NCBI RefSeq assembly: GCF_013346665.1
Contig: NZ_JABVBB010000028.1
Coordinates: forward strand, 115,074 to 179,073
Direction: 5' to 3'
DNA length: 64,000 nt
Source of the DNA: Sulfitobacter maritimus
GTDB lineage: Bacteria; Pseudomonadota; Alphaproteobacteria; Rhodobacterales; Rhodobacteraceae
Under the pieces are notes generated by a model, which saw only the letters and a list, made by a program, of their open reading frames with translations, was not told the origin of the DNA and searched no databases. Every line of letters begins with the position of its first letter. Position 1 is the stretch's first letter. The position numbers and the translations under genes are program-made. Below, in pieces: positions 53,189 to 60,176 of this stretch.

Positions 53189-54205
53189 TTATTCCCAGCC
53201 GACGGTATTGAAGATCTTCTGCGCTGTGCCGATGTTCTCGGCCACGTCCGACAGGTTCACGTCATCGGCTTTGAACTCACCCAATTGCTTCACGCTGTCG
53301 GCCAGTTCAACACCTTCCACCGTTGGGAACTCATCGTTACCGGCTGAAAAATACTGCTGCGCCTGATCAGAGGCGAGATACTCAAGGAACTTCACCGCAT
53401 TCTCACGGTTCGGCGCGTTCTTGGCCACGCCACCGCCCGAGAGGTTCATATGCGCGCCGTTGCCCTCTTGGTCCGGCCAGATCAGGCCGATCTTGTCGAT
53501 CTCAGCCGAAACGCCGTCCACATCGGTGCGGATCGCGCGGGCGAAGTAGTAGCTGTTGGAGACCGCGATGTCGCACTCGCCCGACACGATGCCGCGCAGC
53601 TGGTCGGTGTCGCCGCCCTGCGGTGCGCGGGCCATGTTGTCGACCACGCCCTGCGCCCATTCGGTCGCGGCTTCTTCGCCCTCATGGGTTACGATGGAGG
53701 CCAGCAGCGTCTGGTTATAGGTGTTGGTGGACGAGCGGATGCAGACCTGACCTTTGTAGGCCGGGTCGGCGAGGTCCATGTAGGTCGCGGGTGGATTGTC
53801 GAGCGTTTCTTTGTTGTAGAAGATGATCCGCGCACGTTGGGACAGGCCGAACCACTGGTTGTCGTCGTCTTGCAGGTTGGCGGGGATGCGCTCTTCAAGT
53901 GTCTCGCTCTCGACCGCTTGCAGCAGGCCCATGTCCTTTGCACGCTTCAGACGGCTTGTGTCCACGGTCAGCAGGACGTCGGCGGGGGAGTTGGCACCTT
54001 CGGCTTCCATACGGGCCAGCAGTTCGTCGGCCTTGCCTTCAATGCGGTTGATGGTGATGCCGGTCGCTTCGGTAAAGTCGGTGTAAAGCCGCTCGTCGGT
54101 GTCATAGTGGCGCGAGGAGTAGAGGTTCAGCTCGCCGTCGGCCAGCGCGGGCAGGGCCAGCGACATCAAAGCGGCTACGGCAGTGGAGGTCTTGCAAAGG
54201 GTCAT
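53189..54205 (-). CDS. Iron ABC transporter substrate-binding protein, FbpA-like
   Basis: A 338-residue periplasmic Fe3+-binding protein. The signal peptide MTLCKTSTAVAALMSLALPALA is followed by the mature start DGELNLYSSRHYDTDERLY, whose YSSRHY is the typical FbpA N-terminal motif. The Tyr-rich iron-binding pair appears as SNSYYFARA at about 215-223. The ATG at 54205 has AGGA at 7 bases; the much longer upstream frame has no supporting features. It is convergent with the FbpB-like permease gene rather than in operon with it. Iron control is expected, but I see no clear Fur or Irr box. Confidence 0.92.
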   Translation of the reverse strand: MTLCKTSTAVAALMSLALPALADGELNLYSSRHYDTDERLYTDFTEATGITINRIEGKADELLARMEAEGANSPADVLLTVDTSRLKRAKDMGLLQAVESETLEERIPANLQDDDNQWFGLSQRARIIFYNKETLDNPPATYMDLADPAYKGQVCIRSSTNTYNQTLLASIVTHEGEEAATEWAQGVVDNMARAPQGGDTDQLRGIVSGECDIAVSNSYYFARAIRTDVDGVSAEIDKIGLIWPDQEGNGAHMNLSGGGVAKNAPNRENAVKFLEYLASDQAQQYFSAGNDEFPTVEGVELADSVKQLGEFKADDVNLSDVAENIGTAQKIFNTVGWE

Positions 54206-54303
54206 TTTGGATCCTGTTCCGTGAAGAATTAACTCGACTGAAACAGTAAGAAACAGATTTCGCGCGGCTCCGCAACCAATTCCGAGCAATTTAGTCGGGA
54301 AGC

Positions 54304-54324
54304 CCCCGGCCGCTTGGGCCGGGG
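54304..54324 (-). terminator. GC-rich hairpin downstream of yghU-like gene
   Basis: CCCCGGCC (54304-54311) pairs with GGCCGGGG (54317-54324) over a 5-base loop, just past the stop of the YghU-type gene on the minus strand. It lacks a T-run, so termination would be weak. It also sits upstream of the FbpA-like gene. Confidence 0.4.
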
Positions 54325-54332
54325 CGCGGAAA

Positions 54333-55208
54333 TCAGCTTGTGCTAGCAATCTTATCTTGGGTTTTGGTGTCAAAGTCGCTGGCGTCATGGCGTTCATGCA
54401 ACTGCATCGACAGGTCATCACCGAAGGCGCGGTTCACCATTCGGCCTCGTGTCACCGCAGGGCGGGCATCGATCTTTTCTGCCCACCGCATGACGTTTTT
54501 GTAGGACGCCACATCAAGGAACTCTGCTGCAGAATAAAGCCGTCCGAGGACCAGCTGACCATACCAGCTCCAGATCGCAATATCGGCGATGGAATATTCA
54601 TCAGCAAAATAGTCGTGCTCTGCCAGATGCTTGTCCATCACGTCCAACTGGCGCTTGGCCTCCATCGCGAAGCGGTTGATCGGGTACTCAAACTTTTCGG
54701 GCGCATAGGCATAGAAATGGCCAAAGCCGCCGCCAAGGTAGGGCGCACTGCCCATCTGCCAAAAGAGCCAGGACAGCGCTTCGGTGCGACGCGCGGGATC
54801 TTGCGGCAGGAAGGCGCCGAATTTCTCGGCCAGATAAAGCAAGATCGACCCTGATTCGAAGACCCGCTGCGGCGTATCGCCGGAACGGTCCATCAACGCC
54901 GGGATCTTGGAGTTCGGGTTCACTTCAACAAAGCCCGAACCAAATTGATCGCCCTCTGAAATATCGATCAGCCAAGCGTCATATTCCGCACCCTTATGCC
55001 CGGCGGCGAGCAACTCCTCGAACATCACCGTCACCTTCACCCCGTTGGGCGTGGCCAACGAGTAAAGCTGGAAGGGATGGTCCCCCACGGGCAGGTCCTT
55101 GTCATGGGTCGCCCCGGCGATGGGCCGGTTGATGCTGGCGAATTTGCCGCCGCTTTCTGCGTCCCATGTCCAAACCTTTGGGGGGGTGTACTCGGAAAAG
55201 TCCGACAT
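54333..55208 (-). CDS. Glutathione-dependent disulfide-bond oxidoreductase, YghU/GST family
   Basis: A 291-residue nu-class GST-like protein. It starts MSDFSEYTPPKVWTWDAESG at the ATG at 55208; an upstream frame to 55268 is not supported. Family motifs are FASINRPIAGATHDKDLPVG, the N-terminal fold region HPFQLYSLATPNGVKVTVMF, NPNSKIPAL, SGSILLYLAEKFG, and the C-terminal YSIADIAIWSWYG. YghU-type proteins bind two glutathiones and have disulfide reductase activity. Single gene. Confidence 0.94.
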   Translation of the reverse strand: MSDFSEYTPPKVWTWDAESGGKFASINRPIAGATHDKDLPVGDHPFQLYSLATPNGVKVTVMFEELLAAGHKGAEYDAWLIDISEGDQFGSGFVEVNPNSKIPALMDRSGDTPQRVFESGSILLYLAEKFGAFLPQDPARRTEALSWLFWQMGSAPYLGGGFGHFYAYAPEKFEYPINRFAMEAKRQLDVMDKHLAEHDYFADEYSIADIAIWSWYGQLVLGRLYSAAEFLDVASYKNVMRWAEKIDARPAVTRGRMVNRAFGDDLSMQLHERHDASDFDTKTQDKIASTS

Positions 55209-55285
55209 TCTAAAATTCCTTATTCTTCGGGTCTGCACAGTAGTTGGGGCTTTGTGCGGGTGTTGCAACCGCTAAGCCACAACGA

Positions 55286-55316
55286 AAAAGGCCGCCCCGA
55301 AAGGGAGCGGCCTTTT
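55286..55316. terminator. Terminator between rpmJ and the YghU gene
   Basis: AAAAGGCCGC (55286-55295) pairs with GCGGCCTTTT (55307-55316) over an 11-base loop that itself contains CCC and GGG. T-runs are present in both directions. It lies about 20 bases past the rpmJ stop on the minus strand. Confidence 0.75.
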
Positions 55317-55336
55317 AAATCGAATTGCTGCGAAGC

Positions 55337-55462
55337 TCAGCCCTGACGGGCTTTGAACCGGCGCTGCGTTTTGTTGATGACGTAAACGCGGCCTTTGCGA
55401 CGCACAACACGGCAATCGCGATGCCGATTCTTGAGCGAGCGGAGCGAATTGCGAACCTTCAT
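55337..55462 (-). CDS. rpmJ: 50S ribosomal protein L36
   Basis: A 41-residue protein reading [18 protein letters not shown] then [18 protein letters not shown] and KARQG. This is the long L36 form common in Proteobacteria, with the four zinc Cys/His reduced: only one Cys, in RDCRVV, and one His remain, so it is the zinc-free paralogue type. A GAGGAG ribosome-binding site sits upstream. It is a stand-alone gene, followed by a terminator. Identification is from direct translation. Confidence 0.95.
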   Translation of the reverse strand: MKVRNSLRSLKNRHRDCRVVRRKGRVYVINKTQRRFKARQG

Positions 55463-55538
55463 AGGTGGTCTCCTCATGTCGTGGCGCGGGCCAGCGCCTG
55501 GGTTGCGGGCAACCCGCCAAGGCGGGTCGATGAATAAA

Positions 55539-55613
55539 TGGTGGGCGATACTGGGATCGAACCAGTGACCCCTTCGATGTCAACGAAGTGCTCTACCGCT
55601 GAGCTAATCACCC
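55539..55613 (-). tRNA. tRNA-Val (anticodon GAC)
   Basis: A complete cloverleaf on the minus strand. The acceptor GGGTGAT pairs with ATCGCCC. The D arm contains AGCTCAGCGGTAGAGC. The anticodon stem CTTCG/CGAAG encloses the loop TTGACAT (anticodon GAC). The T arm is ACTGG TTCGATC CCAGT. The discriminator A and CCA are encoded (55542-55539). 75 bases including CCA. Not followed by a second tRNA. Confidence 0.95.
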
Positions 55614-55758
55614 ACTTAACGACGTTTCAAAATCGACCCCAAACAAAAATGGGGCGCGAAATTTCGCGCCGTTTGGGTCCTATAAAAGGAGTCGGCGGGA
55701 GGATCAAGGGCTTTTGACGCGGAATAAACACGCTATGTTCGACTTAGAGGAATTTATT

Positions 55759-56619
55759 ATGCCAATGACCGCCTACGAAGTTCTCCGCCCGGACCGCAAC
55801 CTGTCTTGCGTGGTCTTCGCATCGCCTCATTCGGGGCGCGATTATGCCGGGTCTTTTCTGCGGCGTACGGTCTTGGACGAACATGCGATCCGCTCGTCAG
55901 AGGATGCTTTTGTCGATCTGCTGTTTGATTGCGCCCCGCGCTATGGGGCGAGTTTCATTCGCGCCGGCGCGCCGCGGGCCTTTCTGGACCTGAACCGCGC
56001 GCCGGAAGAGTTGGACCCGGCAGTCATCGAAGGGGTCGCACGACAGGGGCATAACCCGCGCGTGGCCTCTGGCCTTGGGGTGATTCCCCGGGTCGTGGCC
56101 AATGGGCGGGCAATTTATCGCGGCAAGCTCAGCCAAAGCGAAGCGGAACTGCGCATTGAGCGCTATTGGCGGCCCTATCACGCCAAGTTGCAAGAACTGC
56201 TTACTCAAGCCCATCACCGACATGGGCAGGCCGTGCTGATTGACTGCCATTCCATGCCGCATGAGGCGATGGATGGCGTGGTGCGGGGCGGGATGCGCCG
56301 CCCTGACGTGGTCTTGGGCGACCGGTTTGGTGCCGCTGCCGGGGGCGAGGTGGTCGATAGGGTCGAGGCAGCTTTCGCCGCTGCGGGCTTTATTGTGACC
56401 CGCAATTCGCCTTTCGCGGGGGCCTATATCACGCAGGCCTATGGCCGTCCGTCGCGTGGCCAACACGCAGTGCAGGTTGAGATTGATCGTGCGCTTTACA
56501 TGAACGAGCGATTGATTCGCCCGAACGGAAATTTCGAAGCGGTTCAGACCGCCCTCCAGCAGGTGGTGGCCGAAGTGGCGCAAATCGGGCAGGGGCAAAT
56601 ACCGCTCGCGGCGGAGTGA
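55759..56619 (+). CDS. N-formylglutamate amidohydrolase family protein
   Basis: A 286-residue zinc hydrolase of the HutG/N-formylglutamate amidohydrolase fold. Motifs are FASPHSGRDYAGSFL (His, zinc-binding), FLDLNRAPEELDPA, the VLIDCHSMPHEAMDG strand with the second His, and HAVQVEIDRALYMNE. Homologues hydrolyse N-formyl amino acids or related amides. The ATG at 55759 follows AGAGGAATTTATT; earlier in-frame starts are not supported. No hut genes are nearby. Confidence 0.9.
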   Translation: MPMTAYEVLRPDRNLSCVVFASPHSGRDYAGSFLRRTVLDEHAIRSSEDAFVDLLFDCAPRYGASFIRAGAPRAFLDLNRAPEELDPAVIEGVARQGHNPRVASGLGVIPRVVANGRAIYRGKLSQSEAELRIERYWRPYHAKLQELLTQAHHRHGQAVLIDCHSMPHEAMDGVVRGGMRRPDVVLGDRFGAAAGGEVVDRVEAAFAAAGFIVTRNSPFAGAYITQAYGRPSRGQHAVQVEIDRALYMNERLIRPNGNFEAVQTALQQVVAEVAQIGQGQIPLAAE

Positions 56620-57873
56620 TCAGCGCAGAGCGCGGCCTTTGAGAATGGCTTTTTCGCCAAAGCGGTTTCGGATGCTGTCTGCGGCGCGTTCCGCCCGGCC
56701 CCGTTGCGCCGCGCCGGGGTCGAGCAAATCGCCCCCCATATCCGCCCCATCCGCACCAGAGAGGTCAGACAGGCCGACGCCGATCAACCGGTAGGGGCTG
56801 CGGTGCTCGACCTGATCGAATAGCGCGCGGGCGGTGCGGTAGATGCGGTCGGCCAGTTGGGTCGGGTCGTGCAGCGACAGACGGCGCGACAGTAGCGAAT
56901 GGTCGGCGCGTTTGAGCTTAAGCGTCACCACCCGCCCGGCCATGTCCTTGGCCTTGGCGCGGTCAGCCACCTTTTCGGCCAAGCGCCAAAGGTGCCCATC
57001 GAGAATCTCGGCATCGCCTGTGTTGTCCGAAAATGTCGTCTCATTGCTGATCGACTTTACCGGACGGTGGCGCGAGACGATGCGCTTGTCTTGCCCCCGC
57101 GCCAGATGCCACAGCCGGTCACCCATGCTGCCAAAGCGGGCGATCAGATCGGTGTGCTCCCAACGAAGCAGGTCCGAGAAACTGCGAATGCCTGCCTGTT
57201 CCAGCGCGGACTTTGTGGCGGCCCCCACGCCCCAAATCATGCCCACGGGTTTGTCGCGCAGGAAGGCTGCGGTTTCGGCTTTGCCGATCACGGAAAACCC
57301 ATGCGGCTTGTCGAGGTCCGAGGCGACTTTGGCCAGAAACTTATTGTGGCTCAGTCCAATCGACCCGGTCAGCCCCAACTCCGTTTTCATCCGCCGTACC
57401 AACCGCGCCAGCATCACCGCAGGCGGCTTGCCGTGCAGCCGTGCGGTGCCGGTCATGTCGAGAAAGGCTTCGTCGAGCGACAGGGGCTCAATAGCGGGGG
57501 TCAATTCTTCCATCATGGCGCGGATCGCGCGGGAGGCTTCGACATAGGCGTCCATTCGCGGTTTGATGATCACCGCGTCAGGGCAGAGTTTGAGCGCCTG
57601 AAACATCGGCATGGCCGAACGCACGCCGCGAATCCGCGCCACATAGCAAGCGGTGGAGACCACACCGCGTCGCCCGCCGCCGATAATGACGGGCTTGCCA
57701 GCCAATTCGGGATTATCGCGTTTCTCAACCGATGCATAGAACGCATCACAATCCATATGTGCGATGGAAAGGTCGAACAGCTCCTCATGAGACAGCATTC
57801 GGGGGCTGCCGCAGAGCGGACAGCGCCGCGCGGGGGCGGTCTCGTTCAAACAATCGCGACAGAGGGTGGCCAT
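56620..57873 (-). CDS. dinB: DNA polymerase IV with N-terminal zinc ribbon
   Basis: A 417-residue Y-family translesion polymerase. Residues 1-22 form a CxxC...CxxC zinc ribbon (Cys5, 8, 18, 21). The palm then has IAHMDCDAFYASVEKRDNP (catalytic Asp) and SLDEAFLDMTGTARL (catalytic Asp-Glu). The GIRSFSDLLRWEHTDLIARF region matches the HhH region, and a little-finger domain ends near residue 380. The start at 57873 is the ATG giving MATLCRDCLNET; the frame extends far upstream without coding character. The zinc ribbon is extra relative to E. coli DinB and may bind DNA or protein. The polymerase is error-prone and expected to be damage-inducible; I see no clear LexA box. Confidence 0.95.
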   Translation of the reverse strand: MATLCRDCLNETAPARRCPLCGSPRMLSHEELFDLSIAHMDCDAFYASVEKRDNPELAGKPVIIGGGRRGVVSTACYVARIRGVRSAMPMFQALKLCPDAVIIKPRMDAYVEASRAIRAMMEELTPAIEPLSLDEAFLDMTGTARLHGKPPAVMLARLVRRMKTELGLTGSIGLSHNKFLAKVASDLDKPHGFSVIGKAETAAFLRDKPVGMIWGVGAATKSALEQAGIRSFSDLLRWEHTDLIARFGSMGDRLWHLARGQDKRIVSRHRPVKSISNETTFSDNTGDAEILDGHLWRLAEKVADRAKAKDMAGRVVTLKLKRADHSLLSRRLSLHDPTQLADRIYRTARALFDQVEHRSPYRLIGVGLSDLSGADGADMGGDLLDPGAAQRGRAERAADSIRNRFGEKAILKGRALR

Positions 57874-57932
57874 GGGAGCACCAAAGAGGCAAGGGTAGGG
57901 GAGGACAATAACCAATAGGCGAGGGTTTGAAC

Positions 57933-58352
57933 ATGGGGTTTGATGGGGCCAAACTGGCGCTTTACCTTGGCAATCGCTTGGCTGTGATCTTGCGTGACGA
58001 CCGGCCCGGCCTTCCCTTTCCCGGCCATTGGGATTTGCCCGGCGGCGGGCGCGAAGGCGATGAGACCCCGCTCGACTGTGCCTTGCGTGAGTGTCGGGAA
58101 GAATTGGGCATCGCGGTGCCGGAAGAGGCCGTGATCTGGCGCGCTCCTTTTGATGAGGCGGGGCGAACCAAGTGGTTCTTTGTGGCGCGCCTGCCAGAAG
58201 ACTCCTCGGCTGATATCGTCTTTGGCGATGAGGGGCAGCGGTGGACCTTGATGACAGAGGGGGAGTTCTTGAACCATCCCCAAGCCGTTCCCGCCTTTCA
58301 GGATCGTTTGCAAGTCTATCTAAACGGCGCGTCGGGGGCGGGTGATCTTTGA
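57933..58352 (+). CDS. NUDIX hydrolase
   Basis: A 139-residue NUDIX protein with the full Nudix box at about residues 38-60: GGGREGDETPLDCALRECREELGI matches GX5EX7REUXEEXGU (Glu in REGDE, RECREELG). It hydrolyses a nucleoside diphosphate linked to another moiety. The ATG at 57933 has GAGGG upstream. It is divergent from dinB, so a nucleotide-pool sanitation role is possible. Substrate unknown. Confidence 0.92.
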   Translation: MGFDGAKLALYLGNRLAVILRDDRPGLPFPGHWDLPGGGREGDETPLDCALRECREELGIAVPEEAVIWRAPFDEAGRTKWFFVARLPEDSSADIVFGDEGQRWTLMTEGEFLNHPQAVPAFQDRLQVYLNGASGAGDL

Positions 58353-58360
58353 GAGAAAGG

Positions 58361-58384
58361 CCCCCCGCCTGCGTCAGCGGGGGG
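58361..58384. terminator. GC-rich hairpin between NUDIX gene and pyrF
   Basis: CCCCCCGC (58361-58368) pairs with GCGGGGGG (58377-58384) over an 8-base loop, between two convergent genes. No T-run on either side, so it is a weak terminator at best. Confidence 0.4.
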
Positions 58385-58538
58385 AGGTGACGAACATCAG
58401 GAAGAACCAGTTCGTCGGGGAGTATCACCTGAGTTCAACATAACATATCCGCCCTATTTCGCCTATGCAGGATCCCCTTGGGGCGGTCCAAGGGAATGAC
58501 CTGTGGTGCGTTTGCTACAGCAAGGGCGGGGGGTGCTG

Positions 58539-59234
58539 TTATTGCTGCGAAAATTCTGCAACCACGGCACGCGCTGCGGCGGCGGGGTCTTCTGCCTGCC
58601 AAATGGGGCGTCCGACAACGATATGATCCGCCCCGTCCGTGATGGCCTGAGCCGGCGTGGCGACACGCTTTTGATCGCCCAAAGCGGCCCCCTGCGGGCG
58701 TACGCCCGGTGTGACGATCAATTTGCCCTGCGCTTCGGGCAAGGCGCGGATCGCTGCGGCTTCTTGTGGGGAAGCGATGACCCCATCCGCCCCGGCGTCG
58801 AGCGCACGTGCGGCGCGGGTCTGCACCAGATCTCCAATGCCACCGGGTTGGATCAATGCTGCATCCAGATCAGCACGGTCTAGCGAGGTAAGGATGGTCA
58901 CGGCAAGGATCTTCATATTGCTCGCGGCGGCGCCCTGTTTGGCGGCTGCGACAACATGCGGATCGCCGTGGACGGTTAGGAAATCAAGATCGAACTGTGC
59001 CAAACCGCGCACGGCGGCTTCTACCGTCGCGCCGATGTCGAACAGCTTCATATCGAGAAAAATGCGTTTGCCGTGTTCCTGCTTTAACTCATTGGCCAAC
59101 GCCAGCCCGCCACCGGTCAACATGCCCAGCCCGATTTTGTAAAAGCTCACGGCATCGCCAAGCTTTTCGGTCAGCTCAAGCCCCGCCACGGCATGGGGGA
59201 CATCGAGGGCAACAATCAATCGGTCGTCGGACAT
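58539..59234 (-). CDS. pyrF: Orotidine 5'-phosphate decarboxylase
   Basis: Decarboxylates OMP to UMP, the final step of de novo UMP synthesis. A 231-residue TIM barrel. Motifs are LIVALDVPHAV at the N-terminus, the catalytic IFLDMKLFDIG (Asp-Lys-Asp network), VTPGVRPQG and IVVGRPIWQAEDP near the end. GGAG precedes the ATG by 7 bases. Stand-alone. Confidence 0.97.
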   Translation of the reverse strand: MSDDRLIVALDVPHAVAGLELTEKLGDAVSFYKIGLGMLTGGGLALANELKQEHGKRIFLDMKLFDIGATVEAAVRGLAQFDLDFLTVHGDPHVVAAAKQGAAASNMKILAVTILTSLDRADLDAALIQPGGIGDLVQTRAARALDAGADGVIASPQEAAAIRALPEAQGKLIVTPGVRPQGAALGDQKRVATPAQAITDGADHIVVGRPIWQAEDPAAAARAVVAEFSQQ

Positions 59235-59328
59235 GCGGGGGCTCCAGCCATATTTGCAAACGGCACTGACCTACGGGCTGCGGCAGGGCGTGTCCATCTT
59301 ATTGACTGGCAGAGGGAGCGTAGCGTGC

Positions 59329-59362
59329 CAAAAAAAGACCCGAACACACGCAAGAGCGGGTC
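59329..59362 (-). terminator. Terminator of the 104-residue protein gene
   Basis: On the minus strand a 6-bp stem, GACCCG (59362-59357) with CGGGTC (59342-59337), a 14-base loop, then a T-run (A at 59330-59336). It lies about 130 bases past the stop of the upstream minus-strand gene. Confidence 0.55.
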
Positions 59363-59492
59363 CGGGCCTAGTGTTCAGAGACTTAGCAGGCAGGCACTGG
59401 TCTCTGGTATTGCGGATCGCCACATCGGGACAGTTGAGGTGGCGGCAGGTCCGCAGGAATCCGCGCAACAGGCAGGCGCTGCGCGGAAAGGG

Positions 59493-59807
59493 TTAAGCTG
59501 CGTCGCGACCGGGGAGGTTGATCACCTCTTCCAGCCAACGCAGCGGGTCAAAGCTGCGGCGTCCAGCCCGCTGAGCGGGGACGTGGCGCAGAACTTCGGA
59601 ACTCAAGCCGCGCCCTTGGGCGTGGCGGCGAAGCGCTTGACGGGACAGGCCGTCAGCGGCATCGCGAAAGGACATGGTAATCGGGGCGTCGATGGCGCAA
59701 GCATATCGACGCATCTGTTTTCCGTCCTGCACGGTAACAAGCGCTTCGAAACACTGGTTTGCCGCGTTGTAGAGGACATCGGTCATCTGAATAGGGCGCG
59801 TCTGCAT
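59493..59807 (-). CDS. Conserved-looking hypothetical protein
   Basis: A 104-residue protein starting MQTRPIQMTDVLYNAANQCF at the ATG at 59807, with GAGGTGA 6 bases upstream. The first 55 residues look like a small beta sandwich (FEALVTVQDGKQMRRYACAI, then DAPITMSF). The rest is helical and basic (SRQALRRHAQGRG, RWLEEVINLPG). I recall similar proteins near clpB in other Rhodobacteraceae but recognise no function. It has its own terminator and faces away from clpB. Confidence 0.75.
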   Translation of the reverse strand: MQTRPIQMTDVLYNAANQCFEALVTVQDGKQMRRYACAIDAPITMSFRDAADGLSRQALRRHAQGRGLSSEVLRHVPAQRAGRRSFDPLRWLEEVINLPGRDAA

Positions 59808-60070
59808 CGTTTCACCTCATGTGCTCGTTAGAACCGGGCAGGTTATTATGTTTCCTGCGCTCTTCTGAGGTACTAACGCCAAAGGTCTTGAAATGGTTTC
59901 AATTGACAGCGATTTTATGTGGATAAAAGATTATTTCCTAACCATTACAATAACATAAATCTGCGAAAAAACCACATATTTTTGCCACATTCTTGCCTCA
60001 TTGGCGAAAACTGACCAATTGAGCGGATTTTCGTAGGCTAAAGATTGCGCGTTTTCCACGGCTTGCGGCT
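59808..60070. other. AT-rich spacer with a DnaA-type 9-mer
   Basis: The 369-base gap before clpB has no plausible gene. Its middle (about 59880-60010) is strongly AT-rich against the window. TGTGGATAA, a perfect complement of the DnaA box TTATCCACA, lies at 59918-59926, beside a TTGACA (59903-59908) that has no good -10. The far end holds the clpB promoter, listed separately. Confidence 0.45.
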
Positions 60071-60099
60071 CTTGAAGGCGAACCGGTTCCTCCCCAAAT
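60071..60099 (+). promoter_or_regulatory. Heat-shock (RpoH/sigma-32-type) promoter of clpB
   Basis: CTTGAA (60071-60076) and CCCCAAAT (60092-60099) match the sigma-32 consensus CTTGAA / CCCCATnT, with 15 bases between. The clpB ATG is 78 bases downstream. clpB is a standard RpoH target, so context agrees. Confidence 0.75.
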
Positions 60100-60176
60100 A
60101 AACCGCGAGGCTCAGACCGCTGCGTGCCACAAACGGGCGCGGCATATTGGAGCGCTTGTAGAAAAGGAGAACGCCC

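Noticed and set aside
53189..54421. Longer start for the iron-binding protein
   Set aside because: The extension to 54421 lacks protein-like features, while the ATG at 54205 begins a clear signal peptide with AGGA upstream.
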